A DNA stretch of 64,000 bases, from contig JAPJBO010000546.1 of assembly GCA_030068145.1 (NCBI GenBank), positions 1 to 64,000 of the forward strand, in the 5' to 3' direction. Position 1 is the stretch's first letter. Each line of letters opens with the position of its first letter. The stretch is from Diplonema papillatum (taxonomy: Eukaryota > Euglenozoa > Diplonemea > Diplonemida > Diplonemidae). Positions 29,927-43,550 of this stretch are shown in pieces. The notes beneath the pieces are model-generated. The model was not told the DNA's origin. It worked only from the letters and a program-made list of their open reading frames with translations, and did not search any database. A program made the translations under genes and the position numbers.

Positions 29927-30854
29927 GAGTCTTGTCGTGTAGATGGAGTCAGGAGGACAGGACCTTTAAAAATGGACCGTTCGATTCACAGGTCGTCAGC
30001 ATTGACCAGTAGTCTCGTGTTCTCTACAGGTTTCCTGCCAATCTCTTTGGCTCAAACAACACTACGCATTTCTTTTTCCGCCCTGTTTTCTTCTTTCCTC
30101 GTAACTCACTATGTCTACCTCTCACTAGATTTTTCTCCGTTTCGTATCGTCGTCTCTAGAGCTCTTCAAATCGTTCTGTGGGCCGAGTGTCGGATGCGTG
30201 CATAGAAGTTACAGCGGAAACCGTATCGAAAGAGAACTTGAAAGAGCGGCGTGTTCAAGCATCAGCCGGGTTCGTGGATATTTCTTATCCTTAGTCTTTC
30301 ATCCGATATCCGATACTATGCCCTAGCTTTCGCCGATTCTTCGTCCCCCTCCCCTAGATATGTTTCCCTTCCCGATCCCGTTTTCCCCTGGCGCTTGTTG
30401 TTCAAGTCTGCCCCCGGGCAGCTAGCAAGCCGAGTCATTCCACAAGGAGCTTGCGCAAAGTACTCCATAATACATTCGTAATGCTTTCGACGATGTGTAG
30501 TCGTGCCGTCTTCGTATGCATGATAAACTCAACTAGGGATGCTCCGTCGTCGCCCTTTTCCCTTTCCAGCTTTCCTTCCCGTGCGACGACTGTTGCGTCA
30601 ACGGTTGCTACCAGGTATCCCGTTTTCGCCCTTCCCGTTACCCACCCTACCCCCTTTACTGCGTGCATTCTTATCCCTTCCCTTCGTGACTTCTTTCCTT
30701 CATTGGTTTGTCTATTTTCCCTTCTGCGACAATGACTACACTACAGTCACGTCTTCCATACAAAGTCGAGCTCCGGTATCAATGCGAGTCTCGAGAGGGT
30801 CCGACGAACTTTCATACTAGGTTTCTGTAAAGAAGAACACAAGACCTCGTCAAA
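29927..30854. other. Region between the two CDK genes
   Basis: 928 bp holding the end of the first gene's transcript and the promoter/5' UTR of the second. C/T-rich runs (for example 30340-30400 and 30540-30730) dominate upstream of the second start; similar tracts are seen elsewhere upstream of genes. No repeat recognised. Confidence 0.5.
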
Positions 30855-32638
<1,784 letters not shown>

Positions 32639-33369
32639 GCAATGCTCAACTCGCCTTGCCTGACTGCCGCACGCTGCTACGACGCGGTACGGCGCAAGCC
32701 TCCTGACGCAAGATCTCCTACTCCCCTCTCTTGAACAAACTTTCCCCCCCTCCCCAGCCTCACCACTCTTAGACTTTCGTTCCGCTCCGCTCCTTACCCC
32801 TACCATAGATACCTAAGGGACCACTTGCGCTGGAAGAGCCTGCTTTCGCCACGTATTTCTCCCTTGCCCGAAAAGCGGGTGTACTTCGTGCACGCCCTTT
32901 TTGCCGAAGAGAGATTTCTAGTCTGAGCTCTGAGCCTGAAGTTAACTATAGGTCAACCTCCCTCGTGGTCCCTTTTCTCATTTTTGTAGACTGCTTCTTC
33001 CTTATTACCTGTTCTCTTCCTTTTTGGTCCACACTTTCTGCCTCCCCTGCCCCGTTCTGTTTGCAATGGAGTCTTTCGCCGTTTCTTCTTTCTCAGCTTG
33101 CAAAACAACCACAAGAAGCACATCTGTGCGTTTGGCAGCAGTTTCGGGATCTCAGAGAAGTTTCTGGTCGTTTTACTCGTATGGTTTTTTTGCGGCCGGT
33201 CTGTGGTTCGTTGCAGTGCCTTGCATTCCACTATTCCCCGAGCGTTGTCGAAACCAACCAGACCTTCTTTCTATGCCTTCTTGCACAAAACGTGAAATGA
33301 TGCGCTGCTTCCCTTCGTGAAACTTGCACACGTGTCGTCGAGAACCCGAGCGATCCTGAGACCTGGCAG
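32639..33369. other. Downstream of the second CDK gene
   Basis: Pyrimidine-rich (especially 32940-33110) and without a recognised gene. Short frames here have biased, low-complexity translations. Probably includes the kinase 3' UTR. Confidence 0.45.
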
Positions 33370-34545
33370 GTCCGTGTTGCTACCTTCCTTGTCGGATTAA
33401 ATATACCGTGAACAGAAATATTTTTTTGACCCGACAAAATGGTCAACTCACCTATTTCGAGCTCTCGCGGTCCAACTTTTGTCCGGTCCATCTTATGCCG
33501 GGGGAATCCTGCGTACTTAGTGAATTTTCGCGACTGGCCCTCATGTGGTGAACATCGCTCATTACCTCTAGTTTGGAAGTCGCGCATGAGCCCGCCGCCA
33601 GAAATTGTAAGTTGTGGGCCTTGAAGCTTGGATGATGCTCTCGCGCTGCTCCCCTTGAGGTTCCTGGCTCATGTCAAAGCGGGTTAAGGGTTTGCGCATC
33701 AGGCGTGGGCCAGGGCCAGAGAGGCTGTTCGGAGGCCACCCACCGTTTGCGGGCTTCGTTGCTTCACTGCCCCCGGCTCTCCCCGGCCTTCGTCCCGGGG
33801 GAGGGTTCCACGGCCATCCCCGCCCGCGCGGGGAATGGATTGCTGCTGTGCCGCGGGTTCTTCGGTGCGTTCTCGCGACGTCGCCGCTGTCGATGTCGCT
33901 GCCGTTGTCGCTGCCGCTACAGCCGGTTGGTGGACGATCCCGGTCTGCAATTTGTTGCATTAGTGTGTTTGTCAGGCCTTCGACTACCCTGAGCATGCAC
34001 TGCCAGAAGTTCTGAGAGCTGTGCGGTACCAAAAACCGTCCAAAAACCGTCCACCATCTGCCCCTTGCTCGGCAGGCTTGGTGTGTGACGGCAGAGTGCA
34101 AACGAAGGGTTGATCGAGGTTGGCCAGTGGCGGTAAACGTATCGGTCTCTCGTTCCCGTCCGCTGACCATTGCCTGATTGCACCGTTCAAGCCGTGCAAT
34201 CTTACATAGCTCGCGATCTTTTCCTTGGCAGTTTCACACCACTCCACCCCCTTCTGAAGTGCTGCGTCTTTGGTTTGTTTTGTTTTTTCTCACGCACTTC
34301 TGCTTGGGGATCGCTTCTTTGTGTCACCGCGCCGTTTCCCGCCACGGACTTCGCATTTCTCGCGCTTTGTCTACCCATCCGTCAAGGAACATATTTTTAC
34401 CCCTCGGCCCACCCTGCCTAAGTAGAAACGTGCCCGGGAGGGAATATGGTGGACGGACAAAACGGTCCAACTTTTTGGCCGTCGGTCCAACTTTTGTCCG
34501 GTCCAACTTATTTCCGGTCCAACATAAGTCTGGTCCAAAATATTT
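33370..34545 (-). mobile_element. Element remnant flanked by cggtccaacttttgtccgg repeats
   Basis: The words ggtccaacttttgtccggtc recur at about 33469-33492 and 34483-34505 in the same orientation, with further gtccaac copies at the right. Between them, minus-strand 34170-33568 is open for 200 codons with an Arg/Pro/Gly-rich translation containing NFWQCMLRVVEGLTNTLMQQ, which could be a helical capsid-like or structural segment; no enzyme domain is visible. The direct repeats may be decayed long terminal repeats or simple duplications. The right edge ends about 110 bp before the poly(A)-binding protein start. Confidence 0.4.
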
Positions 34546-34657
34546 CTGTACGGTACTTAAAACGCCTTCGAACATGACGTAGTGTCGCTGCTCTTTTCGA
34601 TACTGCTGTTATCAAATCACACGCCAAATACAGAGAGAAAACAAAGAAACCGACATC

Positions 34658-36577
34658 ATGAGCGCACAATCGTCCCTGTACGTTGGTGACCTCGACCCCG
34701 AGGTGACTGAGGCGGTCCTTTTCGATGTCTTCAGAGATGTGGGTCCCGTGCTTTCCATTCGAGTGTGCCGTGACACGACCACACGAAAGTCCCTTGGATA
34801 CGCGTACGTGAACTTTCAGAGCCCTCTCGATGCTGAGCGAGCTTTGGAAACCATGAACCACACAAAGATCAAGGGCAGAACGTGCCGTATCATGTGGTGC
34901 AAGCGTGATCCTTCTTTGAGAAAGAGCGGCAGCGGCAATATCTTTATCAAGAACCTTGCCAAGGACATCGACAACAAGGCGCTTCAGGACACTTTCATCA
35001 GGTTCGGGCCCATCTTGTCGTGCAAAGTCGTGTATGAGGAAGGCGAGTCCAAGGGGTACGGATTCGTGCACTTCCAAGACGATGCTGCTGCAGACTCTGC
35101 CGTTGAGAAGGTGAATGGGATGTTGTTGAACGGGCAACTGGTTTTCGTCGGAAAGTTCCAGCGCAAAGACAAAAAACTCCAGAACCTGAACGACACGTTC
35201 ACGAACTGCTTCGTGAAGCACTTCGACCCGAACGTTGATGAGCAGAAGCTGCGGGAGTTCTTCGAGCAGTTCGGCGACATCCAGTCCATTCAGGTCAACA
35301 AGAGCAACGAAACATCGGCCGTCGCGTTCGTGAACTACAAGCAGCATGAGCAAGCCGAGAAGGCCGTAGAAGCCGCCAACGACACCGCACCAGAAGGTAT
35401 TGTGCTCGAAGGCAAGAAGCTGGTTGTTCTGCGCCACCAGAAGAAGGCCGAGAGAGAGTTCCAGAAGAGGGCCGCGCAAAAGGAGCGTCAGCAGCAGTTC
35501 CTGAACTACACCAACCTCTACGTCAAGAACCTGGACGACTCCGTCACCGAGCAGATGCTTCGCGACGCCTTCTCCGAGTACGGAAAGATCATGTCGTGCA
35601 AGGTACCTCTTGACACTTGTTTTCTGCTTGTGAAGAAGGAGCCGACCTTGTGCCCTAGGTCGTTGCCCACTAAACAAGTTACTCGAGCATTTGCACTGAC
35701 TGAATGGAACAAAACTGAAACCATACTGCATTAACGAGTAGCCAGCTGATGTGAGCAGTTTATTGACGTGCGAACAACACAGGTTATGACGCACCCGGAC
35801 TCGTCCACGTCGAGGGGCTTTGGGTTCGTCAGCTTCAAAGACCAAGACGCAGCGAAGAGAGCGACGTCCGAGATGAACGGCAGGATGCTCTCAGGCAAGC
35901 CGCTTTACGTGACTCTCGCGCAGAAGAAGGACGCTCGCCGCGCCGAGCTTGAGATGCGGTACAGATCTGGCAGAAACATGATGGGCAACAACAACATGAT
36001 GGGCAACATGGGCCAAATGCCGTCGTTTGGCGCTGGCGGTATGATGGGCGGCTTCGGCGGCTTCGGTCAGCCGGTGGCACCGTACGCGAACATGCCGAGA
36101 GGTCCTCTCGGAATGGGTGGCATGGGCATGCAGCGTCAACCCATGGCAGGAATGGCTGGAATGGGAGGCATGAGCGGCATGCCGGGACAGATGATGCGAG
36201 GCGGTCCGTCGCGCCCGGGTGGTTTCCCACTGGGTGGTCAGCCGATGCCGGCCCCGCAGAGAATGATGAACGCACCGATGCAACAGAGAATGCCGCCGAT
36301 GCCTATTCCGCAGAGGTTGGCGCCTTCGGGAGGTCAGGCTGAAGTGGACCCCGCTAGATTGGCCACCATGTCTCACGAAGGACAGAAGAACCTGCTGGGT
36401 GAGAGACTCTTCTCGAAGATCGAACAGGTCGACAGACACAACGCCGCCAAAATCACCGGCATGCTCTTGGAGATGGACAACGCAGAGATCCTTAACCTCC
36501 TTGACTCACCCAACCTGCTCCAGCAGAAGATCCAAGAAGCACTTCACGTGCTACGCACGCACAGCACAGGCAACTAA
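34658..36577 (+). CDS. Polyadenylate-binding protein (PABP)
   Basis: Exons 34658-35602 and 35783-36577 (579 residues); the 180-bp GT-AG intron splits RRM4 between SCK and VMTHPDSSTSRGFGFVSF. Four RNA-recognition motifs at about 6-84 (LYVGDL, SLGYAYVNF), 92-170 (IFIKNL, KGYGFVHF), 187-262 and 286-365, then a Met/Gly-rich linker with MMGNNNMMGN-type repeats, and a C-terminal MLLE/PABC domain (LLGERLFSKI, KITGMLLEMDNAEIL). It binds poly(A) tails and PAM2-containing translation and decay factors in the cytoplasm. Domain order is that of cytoplasmic PABPC/Pab1; at 579 residues it is slightly shorter than human PABPC1 (636), mainly in the linker. The start is supported by RRM1 beginning six residues in. 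Confidence 0.96.
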
Positions 36578-37654
36578 GACGACCACAATTAGACATTTTT
36601 TTCCAATCAAGCTCTCTGGAAGGACTGGTAGCTGGTTCATCCTGCTCTTCAAGCGCACACTCACAAAGCGCAAGCGGCTACCATGTGATGACCGCCGTCA
36701 ACACCACGTTTTGCCTCTTCAAACGACAGGGAGACAGATGTAAAGCTCTCACTCGCGAGGAGCTCAGAGTTGCGAAACAGCCAGGAAAACAGCTAGGAAG
36801 ACACCACTCGGGGTGGGCTTTTTGACGAACCTATTTAGCGATTGTCCGCACTCATTTTTGCTCTGTTCTCTTTGCCTCCCTCGCAGTCTTGGCTTTGCTC
36901 GTTCTTGACAAGACACGAGATCGCTCCGTTTCTGTTCTGACCACTTTGGGATATTTTCCTTCGTCTTTATCTTTGGTACCACGCCTTCTGTTTTCATTTA
37001 ACTCATTTGTTCGGTGACAAGTTGCGCATCCCAATAGCAGGCACCATGCTACGTGTCTTACCTTTCGCGTAGCAGTGTAGTCCTCATTGCACTGCAAAGG
37101 TGGTTGGTCGTTGGCCCACCAATAATCTCGCATCCCTCAGCGTACACCCAACACCGCTTCTTGTGTTCTTGTGTCGCAGGCCTTTCTTCTGTTCTTATTC
37201 ATGCTTTCCTATGTTCCCTATTCATATTTCCTGTTTTTATCTTGTTTTCCTATTTCCCCAGTCTCTTGTCCAAAAAAAGAAAAGAGAAAAAAAAAAAAAA
37301 AGAAAACGATTCCTCCTCTCCCGACATTTGCTTCCAACACTTTCTGTGACGCATCTACCGTCTTTCGTCATTTTCTTCTCTCTTTTCCCCCCGTTTCGTA
37401 GGTCTTGTTCACAAGACCTGCTCCAAGCCCAAATCTCCTGGGCGTCGAATGCGGGTTGCCCTCCCAAGGGGGTCGGCAAGATTTCTGAGGGGGTCGGGGT
37501 TTAGAAAGGGAAGGTGGACACGCTGGCGGGGCCGGCTGTACACCGAAGCAAAAAATGTGCTGCTCAAGGGCCTCACCGTGCCGGATTGTTGGCTTCGGTC
37601 GTACGAACTGCGTCAGCATTGGCCAGCGTCTCTTTTCCTTTCTGTATAAGCACC

Positions 37655-37785
37655 CGCTTTGTACGAAATACTTGAGGAGGCTGCCAGTTGCGAAAGATCA
37701 ACGGAGGTAAATGTGCTGTAGCCCCACACGAAACACAGGTAAATCTGGGTTTAGTGCGGGCGTAAACGTTCAACAAACGGCGCTG
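37655..37785. repeat. Dispersed repeat RC, copy 1
   Basis: aggctgccagttgc...cgaaacacaggtaaatctgg matches 58760-58875 (gtggctgccagttgcc... cgaaacacaggcaaatctga). Only two copies are in the window; its nature is unknown. Confidence 0.65.
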
Positions 37786-38869
37786 CCTTGCTGAGTCCGT
37801 ATAGCTTCTGCTTTCATCCGTTTCCGTTCTCGCAAGTACTTTTGTGCAGGGGAGCCGAGGAGAGGGCCGGAAACTCCTCGGATGGATGGCCCGACTCGTC
37901 TCGCCCTTTCTCTTCTTCAAAGCGTCCCCCCCTCTCCTCTGTTTTATTTACCGTTTTCTTTCCATTCCTGCTCTCTTCAATTGTTCCTTCATAGACAGGA
38001 AATGAGGGAGGGCGCCGCGTGAAGTGAGGTTCCTTTCTTCATGGCCGCGCGTGCTTAGATCGCGGGCTCCTCGTCGGCTCCATCTCCCTCCCATCAACTG
38101 TATGCCAAGCAAGTGTGAATCTCACTGCAGCAGAGTCACCGCATACACATCCCTTGAGAACGCGATACGCTTCGGCATCTACCGCAATGCGCTAGCCCTT
38201 CGGCGTTCGGTGAAGACAGGAATCACTGACAAGTACCATTCGTTCCCGGCTCTTCGACTTGTTGATGCCTGGCTCCTTTTCTGCCTTGCCGGCAGGCAAA
38301 GTATTTACGTTGGGGAAAGAGAGCAAAGAAAACCAGCGCTCTGTCGTAGAAGACAGATCGTGACGTACGGCGGCCTGCAGAGCTATGCAAAACTCTCTGT
38401 CCCCGTCCGCAATGCAGCAAACGTGCCACAAGTCTTGGGAAGGCCAGACGACGGCGCCACCCTCGCCCTCTGTCGTATCTTCCATGACAGCCACTTACAC
38501 ACGCCAAAACCAGCTCCCCATCCTCTCTACTACTCGCACGCGTGGGAGTTGCACACGCGGCAAAAAGAAAATACTTAAAAAAACCACAAAAAAACAAAAA
38601 AGTACAGGGCAGAACAGCTTTTGTAGGAGATAGTCGATCGTTCGACTTTTCTCTCCCTCTCAGCCTCCCTCTTTTTAAAAAAAAAAAAAACCGAAAAAAG
38701 ACAAAACGCAGGGCGCAGCCATCGAAGGATGCCGCTGCTGGATTGTAAAGGCAAAAGCAAAAAAAAAAAAAAAACGAACTCATTCGTAGAGGCAAACTTT
38801 CGGATCCACGAACGGGGTTTTGACTTACGAGTCTGATGAGAGTGAAGGTTCGCTTGACTGCTAGCCTTC

Positions 38870-38925
38870 GACGGTCAACCGGAGACTCTCATCTAATCCA
38901 CAAATAACGCTAGAACTATAACCTA
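38870..38925. repeat. Dispersed repeat RA tail
   Basis: acggtcaaccggagactctc followed by a degenerate acgctagaactataac, matching the RA tail at 22246-22316 and 60378-60432. It lies immediately left of the 1.2-kb TIR element. Confidence 0.6.
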
Positions 38926-38966
38926 AACTCCTCGGAATTTTGGAGTCACCGGGCGACACTCGAACT

Positions 38967-40192
38967 CATATGAGTCGATGCCAAAAGGGGGGGGGGGGGG
39001 TTTGGGCGGAAAAATCCCCGCATAGTTCACCAGGGTCTGACGGGTACTGAGGCCCCATACCCTTCCTAAAACATCATTCTGCGTTCAAATACGCCCTCAG
39101 AAGCCTCCGGAGAGCCTTCTATGATGTCCCAAATGCATTTTTTGTGGGTTTTTAGGGGGTCCCCCCGTCTGCTGGCCGTAAACCGCCATAGAAGACACAT
39201 ATGCAACCTGATGCTGGGTCGCTCCTCGGAGCAAAATCTCGGCCTAAACACACGTTTTCGGCGTTCTCTATCATTCTCCAGGCACACAGTTTGTCTGACC
39301 AAGCTCACTGCACAGGAGCTTGCCACACATCCCTCGGGTCATGTGCCGCCTGTGCAAAGACATCCAGCGAGAAGCACTTTGCAGCCATGGGTGAGAAAGA
39401 TGCCAGAAGGGAAGACATTGCCAGGAAAGCTCTGAAAGCCTGCCCTGAAAGCGGTGAAGCCTGCTTCAAAATCATGAAGTGAACGCGTCGTAGTCAACCG
39501 CTTGAGAACGGCTGATGATCGCCTGTTACTTAACGCTTGTCCTACTTCGTTCACCAAGCCTTGCAGAATCACCAGAATAGCATAACATGATGCAGGTAGA
39601 AGCCTGAACAGGCCTTAGAACAGTGAAAGTGGGCGCCAAAACCGAGGAAAGCGTCCCGCAAATCAGACCAGAGTTCTTAATGGACTCCAAAGCAGCACAA
39701 ACGAAGCCCGAAACGGTGGATGTGGCGCCAAAGCCAGTGCAGGTTGACCCCAAAGCCTGTATAGACAGGCAGGGCGTAGTTCGGTCTGTCCCCAATGCAG
39801 GGGGCCATTCTCCTTATCTTTGCACGTCCCGGAACACCTGTGAGTGAAAGAAACCACGAAGCCCGAGGGTCGAATGCACCTGGAGAGTGCTAGAGAACGC
39901 CGAAAACGTGTGTTTGGGCTGGGATCTTGCACAGAGAAGCGACCCAGCATCAGGTTGCGTATGTGTCTTCTATGGTGGTTTACGGCCAGCAGGCGGGGGG
40001 ACCCCCTAAAAACCCACAAAATCGCATTTGGGACATCATAGAAGGCTCTCCGGAGGCTTCTGAGGGCGTATTTGAACGCAGAATGATGTTTTAGGAAGGG
40101 TATGGGGCCTCAGTACCCGTCAGACCCTGGTGAACTATGCGGGGATTTTTCCGCCCAAACCCCCCCCCCCCCTTTTGGCATCGTACCATATG
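38967..40192. mobile_element. DNA transposon with ~310-bp terminal inverted repeats
   Basis: Left arm 38967-39285 and right arm 39875-40192 are inverted copies, highly similar over ~310 bp (catatg, cgatgccaaaaggggg, ccccgcatagttcaccagggt, aaaacatcattctgcgttca, atagaagacacatatgcaac). The ~590-bp interior has only short frames (for example 39623-39847 +), none resembling a transposase, so it is non-autonomous or foldback-type. catatg on both sides may be part of the repeat or a 6-bp target duplication with imperfect ends. Confidence 0.88.
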
Positions 40193-42140
40193 GATTATCG
40201 CTTTTCTGGTGCGGATGGTGTCGGTAACCTCGTCGTCATTTGTTTTTGCCTACAACAGTTGCGGAAGTCCTGCGAAGGCAAGCCCCGCATCCTTAAAAAA
40301 GTAAGAACCCCCCCCCCCAAAAAAAAATAAAAGTTCCAGCCACAGAGCCCCTGGCCCGGACCCCTTGTGGTTGATGGAAAAAATAAAAAAAAAGCTTCAA
40401 AATGACAAAAAATAATAAAAACACCTCTTCCATTCAGGCGATTGCGCGCAGGGCTGAGACAAACTGTGGTCAGCACGTTCTCGTTACTCGCGCCCCCCGC
40501 GTCGACCAAAGGGAGAGGAAAAAAAAAACAGAAAACTTTTGAAAAATTAAAAAAAAAACCAAAAAATCTTTAAAAAAACCCAATGCAGACGGTCGGGCCA
40601 GGAGGCAGCACCGAAACAAGGCAGCCCATATGCGGTTTTGGCGCCGGCTCCGCAACCCCCCCGACCGCCTTGCATGAAAAAAAATGGAGTCGCGGTCTTC
40701 TCAGCGGGGCTCACAGCAAGCGGTCAGCACTGGAGCTTTGGCCTTCCCGTCCTCTTCGAGGAAACAACAACCCGCCGTCCGTGTCTTGCACAGTTTGAGT
40801 TTGTCAACGATGGGTTTGCTGTGTCAATGCATGGGCGCCGGGACCCAAAACGTGCAGGTCAATTCTTTTCCCTTCGCAGTCTGCAGGTGCAGCTCATGCT
40901 GAAGGATCCAGCGACGTTCGCTCCCGCGCTCGGTGCGTCCCGCCTAATCGTGGGTCTTCAGCTGCCAGCGCGTCTCCCCCATCACAGAATTCTTCTCACC
41001 GGTGAATTGCGAGTTAGTCGTTCGCGCAGGCTGCCCCCTGCCGCCTCACCGGTTCGATGATTCATCGGGAAAACCCACCCCCCTACTCTCCTCAGTTTCT
41101 GGGGGGTGCGAGGGGAAAAAAAGTCAGGAAAAAACAACACGAGCAAAAAATTAAAGGCTAAAGCCGAACGATGAGCAAGAGGAAATGAGTAGAACGAATC
41201 CGGCCTCGCTGGGCACACCGAAGGTGTAACGGCTTCAGATCACGCCGGCAACGGCGAGACTGAAGATCTTTGGTGTCCCGGAAGGTCATTGTCCATTCGT
41301 CAGTTGGACGCCTGAAACGCATTTGTGCAGGCCTCCCGCCAAGGGCGACGTGCGCCTGCCAAAGAACCCCAGAGACATCGAACCCGGTGTATTGAGCAGA
41401 TAGCCAGTTTCTAATAGCTAACGGAAACGATCGCATCGTTTCCGCTTTGTTCTAAGCGACGCTTCAAACACAATAGGCTGTCGACACAACGATCGAGTGA
41501 AAGCACAAGACAAATCTACGCTGCTCCTTTTTGGGGTCTTGCCGACAATCGGCACTTCGACAGTGCTCGCTGTGTCGTGGGGCAGCGAGAGTGCCTGTTG
41601 TTCTTTTTGTTTGAGTAAGCAGTGGGGTAGCCACCCCCAAACCGCTGGCTCAGCTCCACATGATAGCATCCCGTTCCCCTGACAACATGGAGCACACTGA
41701 CCGCTGCAAACTGTGAACAATCTTATTGGCTGGAGTGAAAAGTACTGTGCGGCCTTCCATCACGTGTAGGACACGTGGAAGGGCCGGCAGTGCCCGTGGT
41801 AGCTGTACAGATTCTGACAGAGCTGCAAGTTCCGCGTATGGAGTGTATGCGCCAGCAGGAGCACGTGATGCGCACCACGCGCGCGATCTCGCTTCTTTAG
41901 TTAGTTGACACGACGATTGGGAACAAAGGTGGCGCGGTCCGAAGATATGCTCGAAAGAGCTGCTCGCTCACCGATGTCGATGGTCGACCCCATCCACCCC
42001 ACCACGCGAAGTCTACTTTCTGCGTGCAGCGATTTGGGGCTTCCTCCACCCTCACCCTGGTGGTCTGTCCACTCGGGGCTTCGTCACGAAGGTGAGGGGT
42101 CCAATTGCTTCCCCCCCCCCATGCTTTCATCATCAGGGTG
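40193..42140. other. Gene-poor region with unresolved short frames
   Basis: Directly after the transposon, 40190-40309 reads as an open segment (DYRFSGADGVGNLVVICFCL...) ending at a plausible donor, aaaaaagtaagaac. A 140-codon frame follows at 40638-41060. They could be exons of a small gene, but no acceptor/donor chain or domain supports this. A- and C-runs are common at 40300-40580. A short hairpin (ccttccatcacgtg / cacgtggaagg) lies at about 41753-41785. Confidence 0.35.
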
Positions 42141-42330
42141 GTCCTGGCTGTGACGAGCTACGAACAGCCGCCTGACCAACCAGACTCGCACCGCAGTCCT
42201 GTCTGCAGACACTCAGGTTCCACGCTGATGATGGTCCGCCTTATGTGTCCGTGGCTTAAAGGACCGAAAGACGGGACCAGTGCGGTGTTGAGCACATACC
42301 CATTCCAAGCACGTTCTTGCAATCCCCATG
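42141..42330. repeat. Dispersed repeat RB, copy 1
   Basis: Shares gacgagctacgaacagc, cagacactcaggttc, cgctgatgatggt, tgtccgtggcttaaaggacc and attccaagcacgttcttgca with 43383-43550 and, more diverged, 59550-59745. The first two copies, 1.2 kb apart, are nearly identical in their centre. Confidence 0.8.
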
Positions 42331-43382
42331 CTTTCATCCTTTTGCCTCCCCGGCTTCTTCTTGCCTCGACGAACTTTCTCCCCCGTTTCTTTCCTTTTCT
42401 TATCTTCGGTTTCTCCCCCCCACCTGCCCTTTTGCTTCGTTCCTTTGACGCTCTTCTTGTTCTTTCTCTGCTCCCCCTTCTCCCCTAACACCCATTGCCT
42501 TCTTTTTTTCTCTCCGTCCCCACCCCCTCTCCCACGTTTACTTCATGGACCGCTCCAACGTGTGGTCCCGCCCGCGTTTGCGGAGCAGCGACAGTGTTTT
42601 GCTGAGAGAAGACGGGAGAAAGTACAGGGGCAAGCTGGAGTGGGGGTGCAGACGATGATATGGTATCCCCCACCCTCCACGACGTACTCGTCATACGATA
42701 AGTGTACGACACTTGTCTTGCAAGGACTTGTCACCGTACGTTGTGTTTCTTCCGTCGACCCCTCTTCCCCAGCATCTTCTTTCATCGGACGAACCTCCTG
42801 CGCTGTCGCGCGTCGAATTGTCTCCTGCATGAACCCCTTCAAGTTTTCCTTACGAAGCAAGCATTCCTTTGGTGCTCCTTTCTTCTTTTTTTCTTTTCTT
42901 CGTTGAAGGAGAGCTTAGTTCAAAGTCCGCCTGAAGGTGCGGGCGTGTCTGTACCAGCATCTACTGGGGTCGTTTCAGTCACCGAAACCTCCATTAGAGC
43001 GCGCTTTTCGTCTATCTGACAAGAGTCGGCTCCCATGGAACCTCACGAAACCCGAAAAGCACAAAACAGTAGCCTTTTCTCAGAAGTGACCTGGCAATAC
43101 TTGCCTTTTCTCGAGATGCTCCCGTGGGAAGACACGCCCGCGGCCTCTCCTCCCCCACTACCCAACCCCCCCCATTTTTTCTCTTTTTCCTTGAATCAAC
43201 TCTTTTGCTTTTCATGCTTTTTCCTTTGCTTTACTTATTCCTGCCATGCATCGTTATCTTTCGTCCCGCTGAGCGAAGACACGGTGGCCAACTGAACCGG
43301 CCCCACCAACCGGGTTGTGAATAAATGGCTCGTGCGAACAACTAGATTCGCCTCACTCCCTGCACCTCAACAACACACAACC
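42331..43382. other. Pyrimidine-rich spacer between RB copies
   Basis: 42331-42540 is strongly C/T-biased, which creates a long frame (42328-42906) of Phe/Ser/Leu/Pro-rich low complexity. I do not call it a gene. Confidence 0.5.
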
Positions 43383-43550
43383 ACGACAAACCAGACTTAC
43401 ACCCTCCTGTCTGCAAACACTCAGGTTCCGCGCTGATGATGGTCCGCCGTATGTGTCCGTGGCTTAAAGGACCGAAACACGGCGCAGACGGGACCAGTGC
43501 GGTGTTGAACACATACCCATTCCAAGCACGTTCTTGCAATACCCTGCACC
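43383..43550. repeat. Dispersed repeat RB, copy 2
   Basis: ctgcaaacactcaggttccg, gatgatggtccgccgtatgt, gtggcttaaaggaccgaaac and cattccaagcacgttcttgc, matching RB copy 1 with a small insertion (cggcgcaga). Confidence 0.8.

Larger units (their letters stand above)
36578..38966. other. Intergenic region after PABP
   Basis: C/T-rich at 37170-37400, followed by an A-rich run (37272-37310). The 37655-37785 segment is a dispersed repeat (RC). An open frame at 38024-38578 (+, 184 codons) has no recognisable domain, codon pattern or neighbour support, and an equally long frame lies opposite it on the minus strand, so neither is called a gene. An RA tail sits at 38870-38925. Confidence 0.5.

Noticed and set aside
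34508..35845. 445-codon minus-strand frame opposite the PABP gene
   Set aside because: It overlaps the well-supported PABP exons almost completely, has no recognisable domain and reflects the codon bias of the + strand gene.
38024..38578. 184-codon + frame after the PABP gene
   Set aside because: No recognisable domain, and a similarly long frame on the opposite strand; a frame of this length is plausible by chance in 64 kb.
42328..42906. 192-codon + frame
   Set aside because: Driven by C/T-rich low complexity; Phe/Leu/Ser/Pro-rich translation without a domain.
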